The notes under the pieces: model-generated | Seen by the model: only the letters and a program-made list of their open reading frames with translations | What the model was told of the DNA's origin: nothing | Database searches by the model: none | Part shown: positions 41,401-52,327 of the stretch, one piece after another | Layout: each line of letters starts with the position of its first letter | Position numbering within the stretch: position 1 is the first letter of the stretch | Position numbers and translations under genes: made by a program | Source of the DNA: Proales similis | Taxonomy: Eukaryota > Rotifera > Eurotatoria > Ploima > Proalidae | Length of the DNA stretch: 64,000 nucleotides | Direction: 5' to 3' | Assembly: GCA_019059635.1 (NCBI GenBank) | Contig: JAGVRJ010000011.1 | Location: 434,001 to 498,000 of the forward strand

Positions 41401-43325
41401 CTGCTCTTGTGTTGGATGCGAATTCTTTTCTTCTAAAACTCGCTCTCTTCAGAGAAGTGACCAAGATGCAGCAGCAGCGATTCTTCAAGGAGTTCTTCAA
41501 GAAGCGCAATCTCCTCATGTATCTGCTGAGTCACGAGTGCAACCATTTGTACACGTTCTACAACCCGTTTGACATGAGCGGTCTGTCGTTCGACCGAATC
41601 GACGAGGTCATCGACCATCTAAAGAACGCGCTGATCGATAAGCAAGAAAAGCAGTGGATCGACAATGTGAGAGTAGCCTGGAGCATATTGCCGGCCGTGG
41701 CCGCCTTGCTGCCGTCTCGTTTTCCGTGCGAGCCCGTTACCCGGGAGGTGCAGCGATTGGTCAAAGCTCAGCCAGATCGAGTGTTCCATATTCCGCTGGC
41801 CAGCATGTACTTGGCCACCGAGCAAAACATTTGCAACAACTCGCTTGAGCTAAACAATTTGCTATTCTGGTGCGAGATTCCGGCCATCCTAGCGCTGGCC
41901 TACTTCACCAAAAGCAGCAAAGGCAAATCACTGTCCCATCCGATCACGGCCCAGTTCGCCAGCAAGAACCTCATGATTTCAAAGCCGGAGAGCTTGATCA
42001 ACTACATCCCGCAGCTGGTGCAGGCGTTAAGGTACGACGATTACGGCTATGTGCGAGAAGTGATCAACTGGCTGGCAAGGCATTCGCAAATGCTAGCCCA
42101 TCAGCTCATTTGGAACATGAGCACGAACGCTTACCGCGACCAGGACGGTAAACTGCGCGACCATCAAATCGGCGATCTGCTCGACTCGCTCATCCAAGAG
42201 ATCATTGGCGGCCTGTCCGGCTCCGAAAAGGAGTTTTACCAGCGCGAGTTTGAGTTCTTCCACGAGATCACGGACGTGTCGGCGAAAATAAAGGACAAGC
42301 CGCTGGGCGACGAGCGCAAGAAGGCCTGCAAGCTGGCACTCAGTCAAGTGAAACTGGTCAAAGACTGCTACCTGCCGTCCAATCCAGAGGCGATTGTTGT
42401 GAAAATTCTAGACGGAACACCGATGCAGAGTGCGGCCAAAGCTCCCTACCTGGCCCGCTTTGTAGTGCAGCGAATCAAGCTGTCTCAGCTCGAAGAGCTC
42501 GGCAAGACTGGCAAGGCGATGACGGTCAGCATTGCCGACCAGTACAGAACCGCATGCATCTTCAAGGTGGGAGACGACGTTCGACAGGACATGCTCGCGC
42601 TCCAAGTCATGCAGCTAATGAAAAACGTGTTCGAGAAAGAGGGCCTGCCTCTCTTTCTCTTTCCCTATAGAGTAGTGGCCACCAAGCCGGGCTGCGGTGT
42701 GATCGAATGCGTGCCGAATTCAAAGTCGCGCCATGAGCTCGGCAGTCAGACCGACATTGACTTGTACCAGTATTTCCTGAACGAATATGGCCCGCCCGAG
42801 AGCGCCGACTTTCAACGCGCTCGGCGCAATTTCATCACCTCGATGGCGGGCTACAGTCTGTTTGTGTTCTTGTTGCAGATCAAAGATCGCCACAATGGCA
42901 ATCTGATGCTCGACAAAGACGGCCATCTCATTCACATTGACTTTGGCTTCATGATCGAAAGCTCGCCGGGCGGCAATATCGGCTTTGAACCGGACATGAA
43001 AATCACGACCGAGATGGGCCTGATCATGGGCCGCGATATAAACTCGCCTTCCTTCCAATGGTTCACCGAGCTCGTTATCAAAGGCTACTTGGCCATCCGG
43101 CCTTATCGCGAGCACATTTGCACGCTGGTCAGTCTCATGCTCGACACTGGCCTGCCCTGTTTCAGAGACAAGCCCATTGAGACGCTGAGGTCCAAGTTCA
43201 TGCCCAATCTGAGCGAACGCGAGGCTGCCGTCTACATCATGGGCATCGTTCACAAATGCTACAACAACTGGCGCACCAACACTTACGACAACATTCAGTA
43301 CATGCAGAACTCGATTTACCATTAG
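35421..43325 (+). CDS. PI4KA: phosphatidylinositol 4-kinase alpha (type III)
   Basis: Makes phosphatidylinositol 4-phosphate at the plasma membrane, in complex with EFR3, TTC7 and FAM126 in animals. Seven exons join in phase: 35421-36000, 36057-37887, 38063-38170, 38531-38714, 38771-38883, 38946-41390 and 41453-43325 (2,377 residues; human about 2,100). A long helical solenoid precedes the C-terminal lipid-kinase unit. The kinase includes GDDVRQDMLALQ, the catalytic loop DRHNGN (from residue 2232), HIDFGFM (DFG Asp at 2250), and an intact C terminus with the usual short tail. The extra length is mainly low-complexity insertions: a His-rich stretch near residues 93-113, Gln runs near 36980, and Ser/Asn-rich loops. 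The second exon start is fixed by phase: only the AG at 36056 restores the frame. The ATG at 35421 is the first in the open frame. Confidence 0.95.
38171..38530 (+). other. longest PI4KA intron (360 bases)
   Basis: Intron between the third and fourth PI4KA exons, with a GTAAGT donor and a TGTCAG acceptor. It is several times longer than its neighbours. I see no second gene or structured element inside it. Confidence 0.7.
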
Positions 43326-43556
43326 CCACCCCTCGCTCGGCCACACTCATCACCACAGCATTTGGATTTCACTCATTATTTCTCTTTTGATTGGTCCCAC
43401 TCGAGTCCAGCTGATTGACTTGACCGTATTCGTTTCAAATATTAATCACCTCACTTGATCCAGCCAATTTAAACGTCAAGTCCGTCAACATAAGGTCTTG
43501 ACTAACAGCATCAGTCTAGGACAGTAATCAACAAGTTCGTTTTTTTTTTCGATTTA

Positions 43557-43562
43557 AATAAA
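43557..43562 (+). terminator. poly(A) signal of PI4KA
   Basis: AATAAA 230 bases after the PI4KA stop, just after a T run. It faces the opposing signal at 43599-43604. Confidence 0.65.
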
Positions 43563-43598
43563 CTCTTTGCGATTGTCTTGATTATAATCCAGCTGCAG

Positions 43599-43604
43599 TT
43601 TATT
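43599..43604 (-). terminator. poly(A) signal of the CAAP1-domain gene
   Basis: AATAAA on the minus strand, about 160 bases after the stop at 43764. Together with the PI4KA signal it implies that the two transcripts end within a few bases of each other or overlap slightly. Confidence 0.5.
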
Positions 43605-43763
43605 TTTGTTGTTAATTTTTTAAGCTTAAAATAGAAGCAGCAGAAAAAGGGGGCAGATAGAATGAGGAAAAAAGAGCTCCAAACGAAGAGTAGCGTCAAA
43701 AATAAATTCAAAATGAATATAGCGAAGCGAGAGAATATTTTCGCGCAGTCTTCACCAAGAAAT

Positions 43764-46700
43764 TTAGCCGCGCAAGAGCTCGTTAAATTCTTGCTCGACA
43801 ACGTCTTCGCCAGCGAACAAGTCGTCGTCAATCTCGCCGGCCTCGACTTCGTCATTCATCTTACGCGGAGCCGATTGAGTTGAGCTGAAGCTGTCGTCTG
43901 AGTAGTGGCGTTTTTTCTTCTTTTTTGAAGTGGGCAGCTCATCGTTGCTGGACGCATCGCTCTTTCTTCTCGCTTCTGCGCCGCCGTCTCCTTTCTTGTG
44001 TCGCTTGCGCTTCGCCTTTTTCTTTTTGCCGTGTCTGGAATCAGAGTCGCTCGACGAGTCTCTTGGACTCGCGGCTGCCTGTTGATTTTCATTCCGAGCC
44101 TCTTCGTCTTCGCCCTCGTCGTCGCTTTCCACAAGTTGCTTGATCATCGAGTGAATGCTTATGAGATCGTCATAGCTGAGCGAGCCGTCGTCATCCTCTA
44201 GCTGGCCTCTCAGACTCTTGAGCGTTTCGGTCAGCTCTTCGTCTCCGTTGTCGACGTTGGACGACAATTGTGCGTCTAGTATGTCCAGCAGGGTTTGCTT
44301 TATTGACTCGATATCTTCGGCGTCGACCGATTGTTCGCGTTCGCTCTCGCTTGATGCTGCTCTGACCTTTTCTTTATGCTTGTGCTTTGATTTTTTGCTC
44401 GACTTGCGTTTGCTTCTCTTCTTTGACTTGCTGCTTCGGCTTCCAGCGCTCTCCAGCATTATTTCGTCGATGTTCTCCAGATCAATGTCATAGTCGTAGT
44501 CGTCGTAGTCGTCGACTGCGTGTCGCGATTTGTCCGACTTTCGTGCAGCGCTTGTCTTGCCGTTGGCCATAACAACCTCTTCGTCGTCAAAGTCGTATGC
44601 AGCATCGTTTACATCAAACTGCGACATGATCATTTCTTCGTCAGCGCGACCCACAGCAGCTGGCCGACCCATAAATCCAGTCGGAGGAGCGTAGGCTGCA
44701 GCACCTTGCATATACGAGGGCGGATAGCCCGGCGGTGGTGGAAGTGATTGCAGCGCGCCAAAGGGCGGCATTGCACCAGGCGGAGCAGACATCTGATTGA
44801 CTGGTGGATAGATGCCCATTTCGGGCCGAGGAGGCCGCATCATGCCACCAGGCAGCATATTGGGCGGCGGAAACGAAAACGCGTTCGGAGGCGGAATGGC
44901 CGTCGATGGCGGCGGATAGAGTGGCGCTCTCACGCCCAGCATTGGCATCGAATCGAAAGATGGCACTCGGTTTAGACCTTGACTATACTGTTCGTACTGA
45001 GCCCTGAGTCGTTCTGAGTCTGTGAGCAAATCGCTCTTGGGCTCGATGCCGAGCTCTGATGCCGGCTTCTGGGCGTCTAGCTTGCGTTTCACTTTGTTGA
45101 TCAGACTCTGCTTTTGACCCGGCTTGAGCTGAGCAGTCGGAGGCGACGCCATTGACTCTTCTTCGCCTTGTCTCGTCTCAAACACGTTTGTCTGATTCTC
45201 GCCGCCTTTTATTTTGATGCTGATCGACTTTTTGACAAATTTCTTGAAGCCGGCCGCTTCCATGCTCGACGCGGCCGGACTTTGCGACGGTGACTCGCCG
45301 CGGGCTGTCTCGCCCGCCTCGGCCCATTCTGACAGCGGCTTGAACTTGCCCGCCTTGTCCTTGGACTCTCCTTCGTCCGAGCTGCTCTCATCCGTGCCGG
45401 ACGACGACAGCATTGGCTGGTCTGAAAAGAGGGCACATGCTTTCAATTGAACAAATAGAGAGTTCCGCAAGAGATTTGCCGCAAGTTTACCGTTCAGAAT
45501 GCAAAGAATTCGCTTCTTTGACATGCAGTCGAGCGCATCCAGGCATCTCTCGCGTAACTCTTTGAAAGGTAGATTCTATCGAATGGTAAGTTCAAGTTTG
45601 GTTTTTTGTGTGTGTTTAATTTTATCTAAACGTAAAACAAATGGATGGAAAAACAATGTCGTGGCGCAAATTGTAAATTAATGATGCTGAATGCAGTCGA
45701 AGAGAGGACACACAAAATGAATGCTCAATTCCTACCCTAAGCAAATCTGGAAGCATGGCCTGAAGTTTTGAGCCGCGAATGCACCTAAACATCTCGTCAA
45801 GCAGCCTCTCTCGGTCGCGAACGTAGGCGCCGATCGGCTTGAGCTCCTCGCGCAGGTCATACATGTCCTGCGAGTCGCCCGAGTCCGACGCGTCCTTGGG
45901 CCGCACGGTCTCGCTCACTTGGCCATCGGCAGTGGTGTCTGCTGGCACGGGAGCCGGTGCGGGCTGCTGCGGAGAGCTGGTCGATGAGGCTTTGCTCGTC
46001 TCGCTGCGTCGCTTCTTTTTCTTTTTGCGCTTCTTGCGTTTCTTTTTGGCGTCCGATGAGCTTGACGAACTGCTCGAGCTGCTGCTTGAGCTTGACGAGC
46101 TAGAGCGGCTGCTTGAACTCGAAACCGATCGACGTCGATCGTTACGACCGGCAATGTCTAGGCCAACGTCCATAACGCCGGCCGTTTTCTGAAACGCCAG
46201 CGGCAGATTCATGGTCGGATGCTGCTTTATGAAGCGGCTGTAGTACGTGTTCACTTTGGCTCGCTTTTTGAAGAAATTCTGCTTCACGTTCGGCTCGAAT
46301 ATGTTTCGGCCCAGGAGTCGATAGTTGGGCGCTCGACGGTTGATTGGCTGCTGCTGGCTCTGCTGCATTTGACGAAGCTTGGCCAATTGCTGCTGGGCCT
46401 GCTGCTGTTGTTGGACTAGTTCCTGATGCTTTTGAAGCAGACTCTGATCTTCCGAGCTGAGCAATAAATCTTTGCCGAGTGCGGCCGCCTCGGCCAATTT
46501 GGTTGTGATCGAGTCAACTGCTTTGACGAGTTCCGGATCGATCTCGGGCACTTGCACACCATGCTCACTTCCAGGCGCCTCTTCTTTTCGAGACCAGGCC
46601 GTGTCAGTGGGACCAGAGCGAGACGAGTTTCTCACTCTGCTGTCATCGTAACGAGAGCGATCCGATCCGCCAAAGCGATTGCGTCCGCTGTTGTCTTCTG

Positions 46701-47409
46701 TTGGTGTCCTATTCTTTCCTTTGTTTTTGTTTCAAAATTTCAGGTCAAGATTTAAGAACAAGCAGGCGATGTGGCCTTACGACTTGAGCTTTTGTGTCTG
46801 TCGGGCGACGATGAAGCCGACGAGCGGCGTCTTGTTGACTTTGTTCGCTTGGCTGTTGTCGTCTCTTTGGATCTGCGCTTGGGCTCTTCTTTTGGCTTCG
46901 AGTCTTCTGTGATTACTTTATTTTAAACGATTGGCCTTGAGCTATTTCAGATATCACAATTGCTTACTTTTGCCTTTGCGTCGGTCTTTGGACTCTTTTG
47001 AAGGCGAACGGTGCCGAGACGAGCGCTTCTGGGTGCGTTCGTTCGAGTGACGACTTCGCGATCTTCGATTGCGATCAGAATGAGGCCGACTGGCGGGCTT
47101 TACCACCGACGAGGCCACATTGGTGGAGGAGCGCTCCGGCGAACGGTCCTTTTTCACCTGGCGGTAGGTCACCGTCAGCGAGTCGCCATACTTGGACGTT
47201 CCGTTCTCACGCGATCTCGAGTCTTTGCGCTGGACGATCCGCACACTCTCGGCCGCCGCGTCCTGTTTGTGTTTTGCACGTTCTCTAGATCTATCGGATT
47301 TTGAGCTGCTAGCGGTTGTTACTACGCGAGATGATACATAACCAGAGCTCGAATAGGCGCGATCATTCGATCTGTCTTTTCGATCTATTCGACGTACATC
47401 GGTCGACAT
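43764..47409 (-). CDS. CAAP1: large nuclear-type protein with a CAAP1-like domain
   Basis: Five exons join in phase: 46968-47409, 46781-46906, 45736-46718, 45491-45575 and 43764-45421 (1,097 residues). The recognisable part is about residues 482-546, split over three exons: LKPIGAYVRDRERLLDEMF, KLQAMLPDLLR, then NLPFKELRERCLDALDCMSKKRILCILNG. It follows the human CAAP1 (caspase activity and apoptosis inhibitor 1) pattern of LKPxxxYixDkxxmL, LQxMLPDvLk and a closing KKILkILxG. Outside it the protein is low-complexity: an N-terminal RS/RD-rich region like splicing factors, a Gln-rich stretch, an unbroken Ser run (about 46060-46115), a Pro/Gly-rich middle, and Lys-rich and acidic C-terminal segments. 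A nuclear, RNA-processing-linked location is inferred. Human CAAP1 has only about 360 residues, so this is either a much expanded orthologue or a fusion. The third exon acceptor was chosen by phase. Confidence 0.75.
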
Positions 47410-47774
47410 GTTAGTGGAAGAGGAGTCGTTCGTATAGGGGGGATTATGCGATTATTGTATTTATCATTCAGACGGAAGATTGCTTCTTCTAAGCGCTTCT
47501 TGTCTCATGCGTAATGGCTGTGCATCGACCTCACCACTCTCGCATTAAATGTGGCGTACACTGGTCTGTGAGTGTTCGGCGTTTGCCCCTTCAATTAACA
47601 TACTCGCGTTGCAAAACTAACTTGACATGTGAGCGGCGTCCTCATTGCATGGCCGAATTCGTTCCACTACTTTGGTCTACGAAATCCGGCATTTTCCCGT
47701 TAATTTGTCGCCACAGAATAAAATTATACTCTAAATCCCTGAGAATAGAAGCCACTATTAGCCATGCTCGGCAT
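47410..47774. other. short spacer between CAAP1-domain gene and sim 3' end
   Basis: About 365 bases with no open frame of interest, holding the likely promoter of the CAAP1-domain gene. The sim poly(A) signal marks its right edge. Confidence 0.45.
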
Positions 47775-47780
47775 TTATTT
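47775..47780 (-). terminator. poly(A) signal of single-minded
   Basis: AATAAA on the minus strand, about 145 bases after the sim stop codon at 47923. Confidence 0.6.
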
Positions 47781-47922
47781 CTCTTAAAATAGATTACATT
47801 CAAGACCTCAGACATAAATATGCACACGCTTGCAGTGAGAAAACACCCGAAACAAAATTCAAAGGAACAAACAAATGTTAAAACGAAGAAAAAACGAACA
47901 AACAGTGAAATAGAACACGCGC

Positions 47923-50900
47923 TCAATTGATAAGCAGATAGTTTGACTGGTGATGATTTTGATGCAGAGAATAATAGTCGGGCGCAGGAAGCGGCTTGTG
48001 CGAGACCGCAGTCGTGTCGGCGCTTGATTTAAGCACAGCTGGCAGAGGAGCCATTCCAGCTGCGAACGGAGTGCCGTTCACTTTCGACTGCGGATAAAAC
48101 GCTTGGTCTGCGTGAAGCTCTTGATTAAAATCTATGGCCGACTCGTTCATGTCGTTATGGTGACCAGCGTAGGGCGCTTTGGGAGGATAGAGGTTCAGAT
48201 TGTAGACCATGATGGCATTCGAACTGTGAGCCTCGGCCTGCTTGCCATTTGAATTGAACTTTGCGTCAGTCAGTAGCTCATCGTGACTGATCTTCACTCT
48301 ACTTTCGTTCGAACGCTTCTTGGTCGCAGTTGAGCTCAAGCTCGACTTGAGTACGTGGTTGGCGTTGGGAGTTGATGTAGTTCGACTAGAGCCTGCCGAA
48401 CCATCGCTAGAGTGAGGCGAAATTGTGGTTGTCGACGACGAAATGGACGACGGCGATCCAGACGAGAAATGATTGTAAACAGGATTGGAGCCTGTTGAAT
48501 AGCCCGACGCAGGCTCACTCAGTCCTTTGTATGGATGCGAATCGCCACTCTTGGCCATGGCCGCGGCCGCAACTGCTGCAATAGCCATCGCGGTGGGAAC
48601 TACTGGCGTCTGTCCATAATCGGCGGCCATCGAATTGCTCGACGAGGACGAAGAGTTGGCAGAGGGCTCTTGAGCATTCGACTCGTTATATGCGACTTGG
48701 GTCGAGCCATACGAATAGCCCGACCCGGAGCCCGGATACAATCCACCGGGCGCCGAAAAGTGTCCACCACCGGCGCCGTAGTAGTACGAGCCGGTGAAGA
48801 AGCCGTTCTGATAAGTGTTGTGCAGAGTCGATGCGGCTTGATGCGACCCTGTCTGAGAAGCGTAGGAATCCTGAATGGGCTCCATGAAGTTGCCGTTCAC
48901 ATTAAACATTGGATCGTGGTAGGCGTTGTGTGAATAAAACGATGCGCCATACGACTCGTTGATTAGATTATTGTGCTCAGCGGTTGAAGGCACAAAGCCG
49001 AGATTGTTGTTCATGTCTATATTGTTGGTGTGAAATGAGCCTTGCTTGCCTCTCTTCTCCTTCCTCGTGACGTTCTCATTCGACTCTTTGGCCTTGGATC
49101 GGCTCTTGGCCGACGTCTTCAGCTCACCAGGATGTTTGCCACCTTTGTTGTTGACTAGTTTCTTAAGCTCGCACTTGGGAGAGACAATTTTGGAGCTGGA
49201 GTACGATGAAGTGTTTGACCAGTCTTCGTTCGAGAGCGGCTCGCTTTTTGCCGCCTGCATGTTCTTGTTGGTCGAGTCGATGAGCGACGAAGAGCCAAAC
49301 ACGTCTGACTGCTGCGTTTCGTCCTCGTCCTCTTGGTCGCTGTTTGTGCTCTCGTCAAAGTATTCATCCTCGTCGTAGTCTTCCAATTTGGCAGTGCGTC
49401 GCCGCTTCGAGCTTCTCGACTCGTCCAGGCTGTCGTGTTTGGATGAGCCGCGTGCAGCCGCCGACTGATTGAGGAAACTATCACGCTGCATGCCCTGTTC
49501 GATTGACAACTGACAGAATTTCGACTCTATTTCGCTAATCACATAGTTCACGCTGACAATGCAGTGCGGCCGCGACGAGCGGCTATTGTGAACAATGGTC
49601 GCGTAGCTCTGCACCCAGATCCAGCCGCCGTCGCGGGTCAGAAATCGATAATATTTGGACGTCACTTGGCCTTTGAGTAGAACTGCACCGGCGCGATTAG
49701 TTGGCGATTTCGGCTCAGAGCGAATCAAGCGAACACTTACGAGTCTGGTGGGCCGTTCTTATACTTGGCAAGTCCTGAGCGTGGACGTGCTGGTAGAGGG
49801 TCTTCTCGATCATGTCCTGTGGCTCGTAGCCGGTCAACTGGTACACTCTGAACAATTGGCTAAAATGAAAGAGTCGAACATCGACGCCGAGTGGCGGTGC
49901 TTACTTTGAGTCGAGAAAAATCAGCTTGAGGTCCAGACTTGCTCTGAACATGAACATGTTGCTGTTCATTCTGATTTCGGTTATCGAGCTCGACGGCAGC
50001 GAATGTCCGTAAGCGACCAGATAGGGCGTCGTGTAAGTCGAGTCGTAGTTCATGTCGCCGAACGCTGGAATTTTAAAGTAGCCGCTGCAATGGATGACCT
50101 TGTAGCCGGAGTTGGTGAGGCCGGCGTTTCTCTTGGCGAGCACGCATTTCATGCGAATGAAAAACGAGCGCTCGATCTCGAGCTCTTGTTTGAGGCTGGG
50201 CATGAAATACTGCGACGGAGGCGTCAGATTCAGCAGCTGAGTGAGCTCTTCGTGGTCGGCCGGGTGAACATATTCGTAGATGCTGTTGCCGGTCAGCTCG
50301 ACCTGCGAGAGGCCCAAGTGAACCGAGGCCGTCTCCGATATATACATGATCTTGCCGTCTTTGTCCACCACGAACAAGAAGCCGTCCAGGGTCTTTTGAA
50401 AAGGCCAAGTGAAAATGACTATTCGATCGTCGCCTTGCTCGTAAGATTGCGCTCAAGTTACCTGCAAAATGTGAGACCCGATCTCTCGTTCGATCGGAGT
50501 TTGCGCCTCGTTTATTGCGCCCCATGTGTCGCTCAGGCCTGAAATAAAAGGTGAAATTAATACTTACGGCACGGAAGAGGCGGATTAAAACGTTAATTTA
50601 AATTTGAAATCAATAAAAGCCTTTTGTAGTAGAGCCGCAACTTGGGCGGTACAGTAAAGTGATGTTAATTCAAGACAATAGGTGTCAACTCTCTACTCCT
50701 TCCTCTGCGTCTCTTGTTGTCAATGTTTGCACTCAAAGACCTCACAACTGTCATGGTCGTCGTTTATTTGCTCGACAAATTGTCTGACATGAGAGTCCTC
50801 TCTCTCTCTTATGCTTTCGCTTATTGCCATGAAAATCTCACCGGATGAGAACGAGAAGATTGAGCGGCTCGCTTCTATCTGACGAAATGCTCATCACACA

Positions 50901-51712
50901 TTTTACACCCGGGCGCCTCTTTGTTAATATCCGTCTCACAAACGCCTCGACTTCCGTTTTCAGGCACTCGCACGGTTGAGAGTATTATTGGCACTTGGCT
51001 TCTTACTTTCTTCTTCTACTTTGGTCAAATATTTGCTCGAGCTATTCTATTCGATTCGAGGCTTTTTTCGGACGCCCTCAAACACGAGATGCGACCTGCC
51101 GCCGCCGTTTAATTCTGGTCTCTGAAAGACCTCGAGTCGGGTCCGGCGACTGACGACTGACTGCATAAGAGGCACAGAGAGAGAGAGAGAGAGAGAGCGA
51201 GAGAGGGAGGAAAAATAAAAAAGACGATTGGTCAAAAGTAAACATTGGGACGAAATCAGGATCGCTCGAACGAAACTGTATTGGATGGAGTCTGTTTGAA
51301 GTGAGCAAGGCGCGAGTCTCGAATTGGAATGACTTTGATGCACAAATTCGAATAGAATGCACGAGTCGATATAATACGGTCACAAATAGAGGCATGTTTG
51401 GTGTATTCATTAAACGATTGACCTTGAGCTAAATATTTGCTCAACGTGCCTGGGACTTTATAAGGAACAAATCGCCGTGCTGCGTGTGTGCATGACGAAT
51501 CCGTGTTGGGCAAATCAATAAAGCGCTGCTTGCTTACCTTCTGGGAATACGTATCTCATTCTCAGGTAGCTGGTGGTCAATCGAATCACAGAAGCCTTGT
51601 CGAGCTGCGTGGTGATTGCATTCGGCAGTGGCAGCAGACGTGCCAGCTCGTAGAACTCGGCGTTCTCCTTCTCGCGTCTTGATCGGGCCGCATTCTTTGA
51701 CTTTTCCTTCAT
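47923..51712 (-). CDS. sim: single-minded homologue (bHLH-PAS transcription factor)
   Basis: A nuclear regulator that dimerises with ARNT/Tango and controls midline or hypothalamic neuron fate in animals. Five coding exons: 51538-51712, 50462-50538, 49905-50392, 49741-49859 and 47923-49682 (872 residues). The bHLH at the very N terminus ([17 protein letters not shown], then [14 protein letters not shown]) matches SIM proteins almost residue for residue. PAS-A (TLDGFLFVV to IHCSGYFKI, about 85-200) and PAS-B ([16 protein letters not shown] to [15 protein letters not shown], about 225-325) are equally close. The C terminus has a basic SSKRRRT nuclear-localisation-like motif, acidic and Ser-rich tracts, an Ala run and Gly/Tyr-rich parts typical of activation domains. 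A TTTCTAG acceptor 13 bases before the ATG shows that a non-coding first exon lies upstream. Orthology with SIM rather than trachealess or NPAS rests on the bHLH and PAS sequence. Confidence 0.96.
50539..51537 (-). other. long first coding intron of single-minded (about 1 kb)
   Basis: By far the longest intron in the window; others are mostly under 100 bases. It contains a GA repeat at 51175-51197 and AT-rich patches. Long introns in compact genomes often hold enhancers, which is plausible for a developmental regulator but not shown. Confidence 0.6.
51175..51197. repeat. GA microsatellite in sim intron
   Basis: A GA run with one interruption, inside the long first coding intron of sim. Confidence 0.85.
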
Positions 51713-51998
51713 CGCTTCCAACTTGCTAGAAACAGAGAGAAAAAAGGCATCGATCAGAATAATTGAACGAAAGCAATGACTAAACAGGCAGAATAGTAGA
51801 AATGAAAACGCCACTCCGAATTATACTGAAACTAATGAAGCCCCACAGGTGTGAGTAATGACGAAACAAACGAGCTCTATCTAATCGAGCTCTCAGCTGG
51901 ATACTGGTTGCCAAGTCACTGCCGTTTTGATTAGAATCTGCCCAGATAAGTAGGCGAGGCAATTTAAATGCTCGATTAGAGAGACATTTGTCGTTCAA

Positions 51999-52022
51999 TG
52001 TGTGTGTGTGTGTGTGTGTGTG
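51999..52022. repeat. TG microsatellite
   Basis: Twelve perfect TG units just upstream of the sim coding start. Confidence 0.9.
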
Positions 52023-52319
52023 CCTAGCGGTCGGAATTTTTCTCTCCACTCCGCCACCACCGACGACGAAGACTACGAACGCTTTATGCATGCATGAGTT
52101 TGACAAGATCACTGCTGGTGCAAATCGATAGATAACTCTCGCCTTATCTAATTTCGCTGACCAACTGACCACCTTGGGCCGGCGCTGCGAAATGACGCAC
52201 TGCCTAAATTAATCAGCGACTAGCGAGTGGCGTTGATTTTTACTGCTCGTCACTAATTTTAATTAGAGCCTCCGAAATATCGGAGTCAACAACCAGTCGA
52301 ACTCGGCTCACTCAGCTTC

Positions 52320-52327
52320 TATATAAG
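52320..52327. promoter_or_regulatory. TATA-like element, possible sim promoter
   Basis: TATATAAG on the plus strand, which reads CTTATATA on the minus strand. It lies about 600 bases upstream of the sim ATG. It could position a minus-strand start that feeds the non-coding exon spliced to 51725, or serve a plus-strand transcript. Confidence 0.25.
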
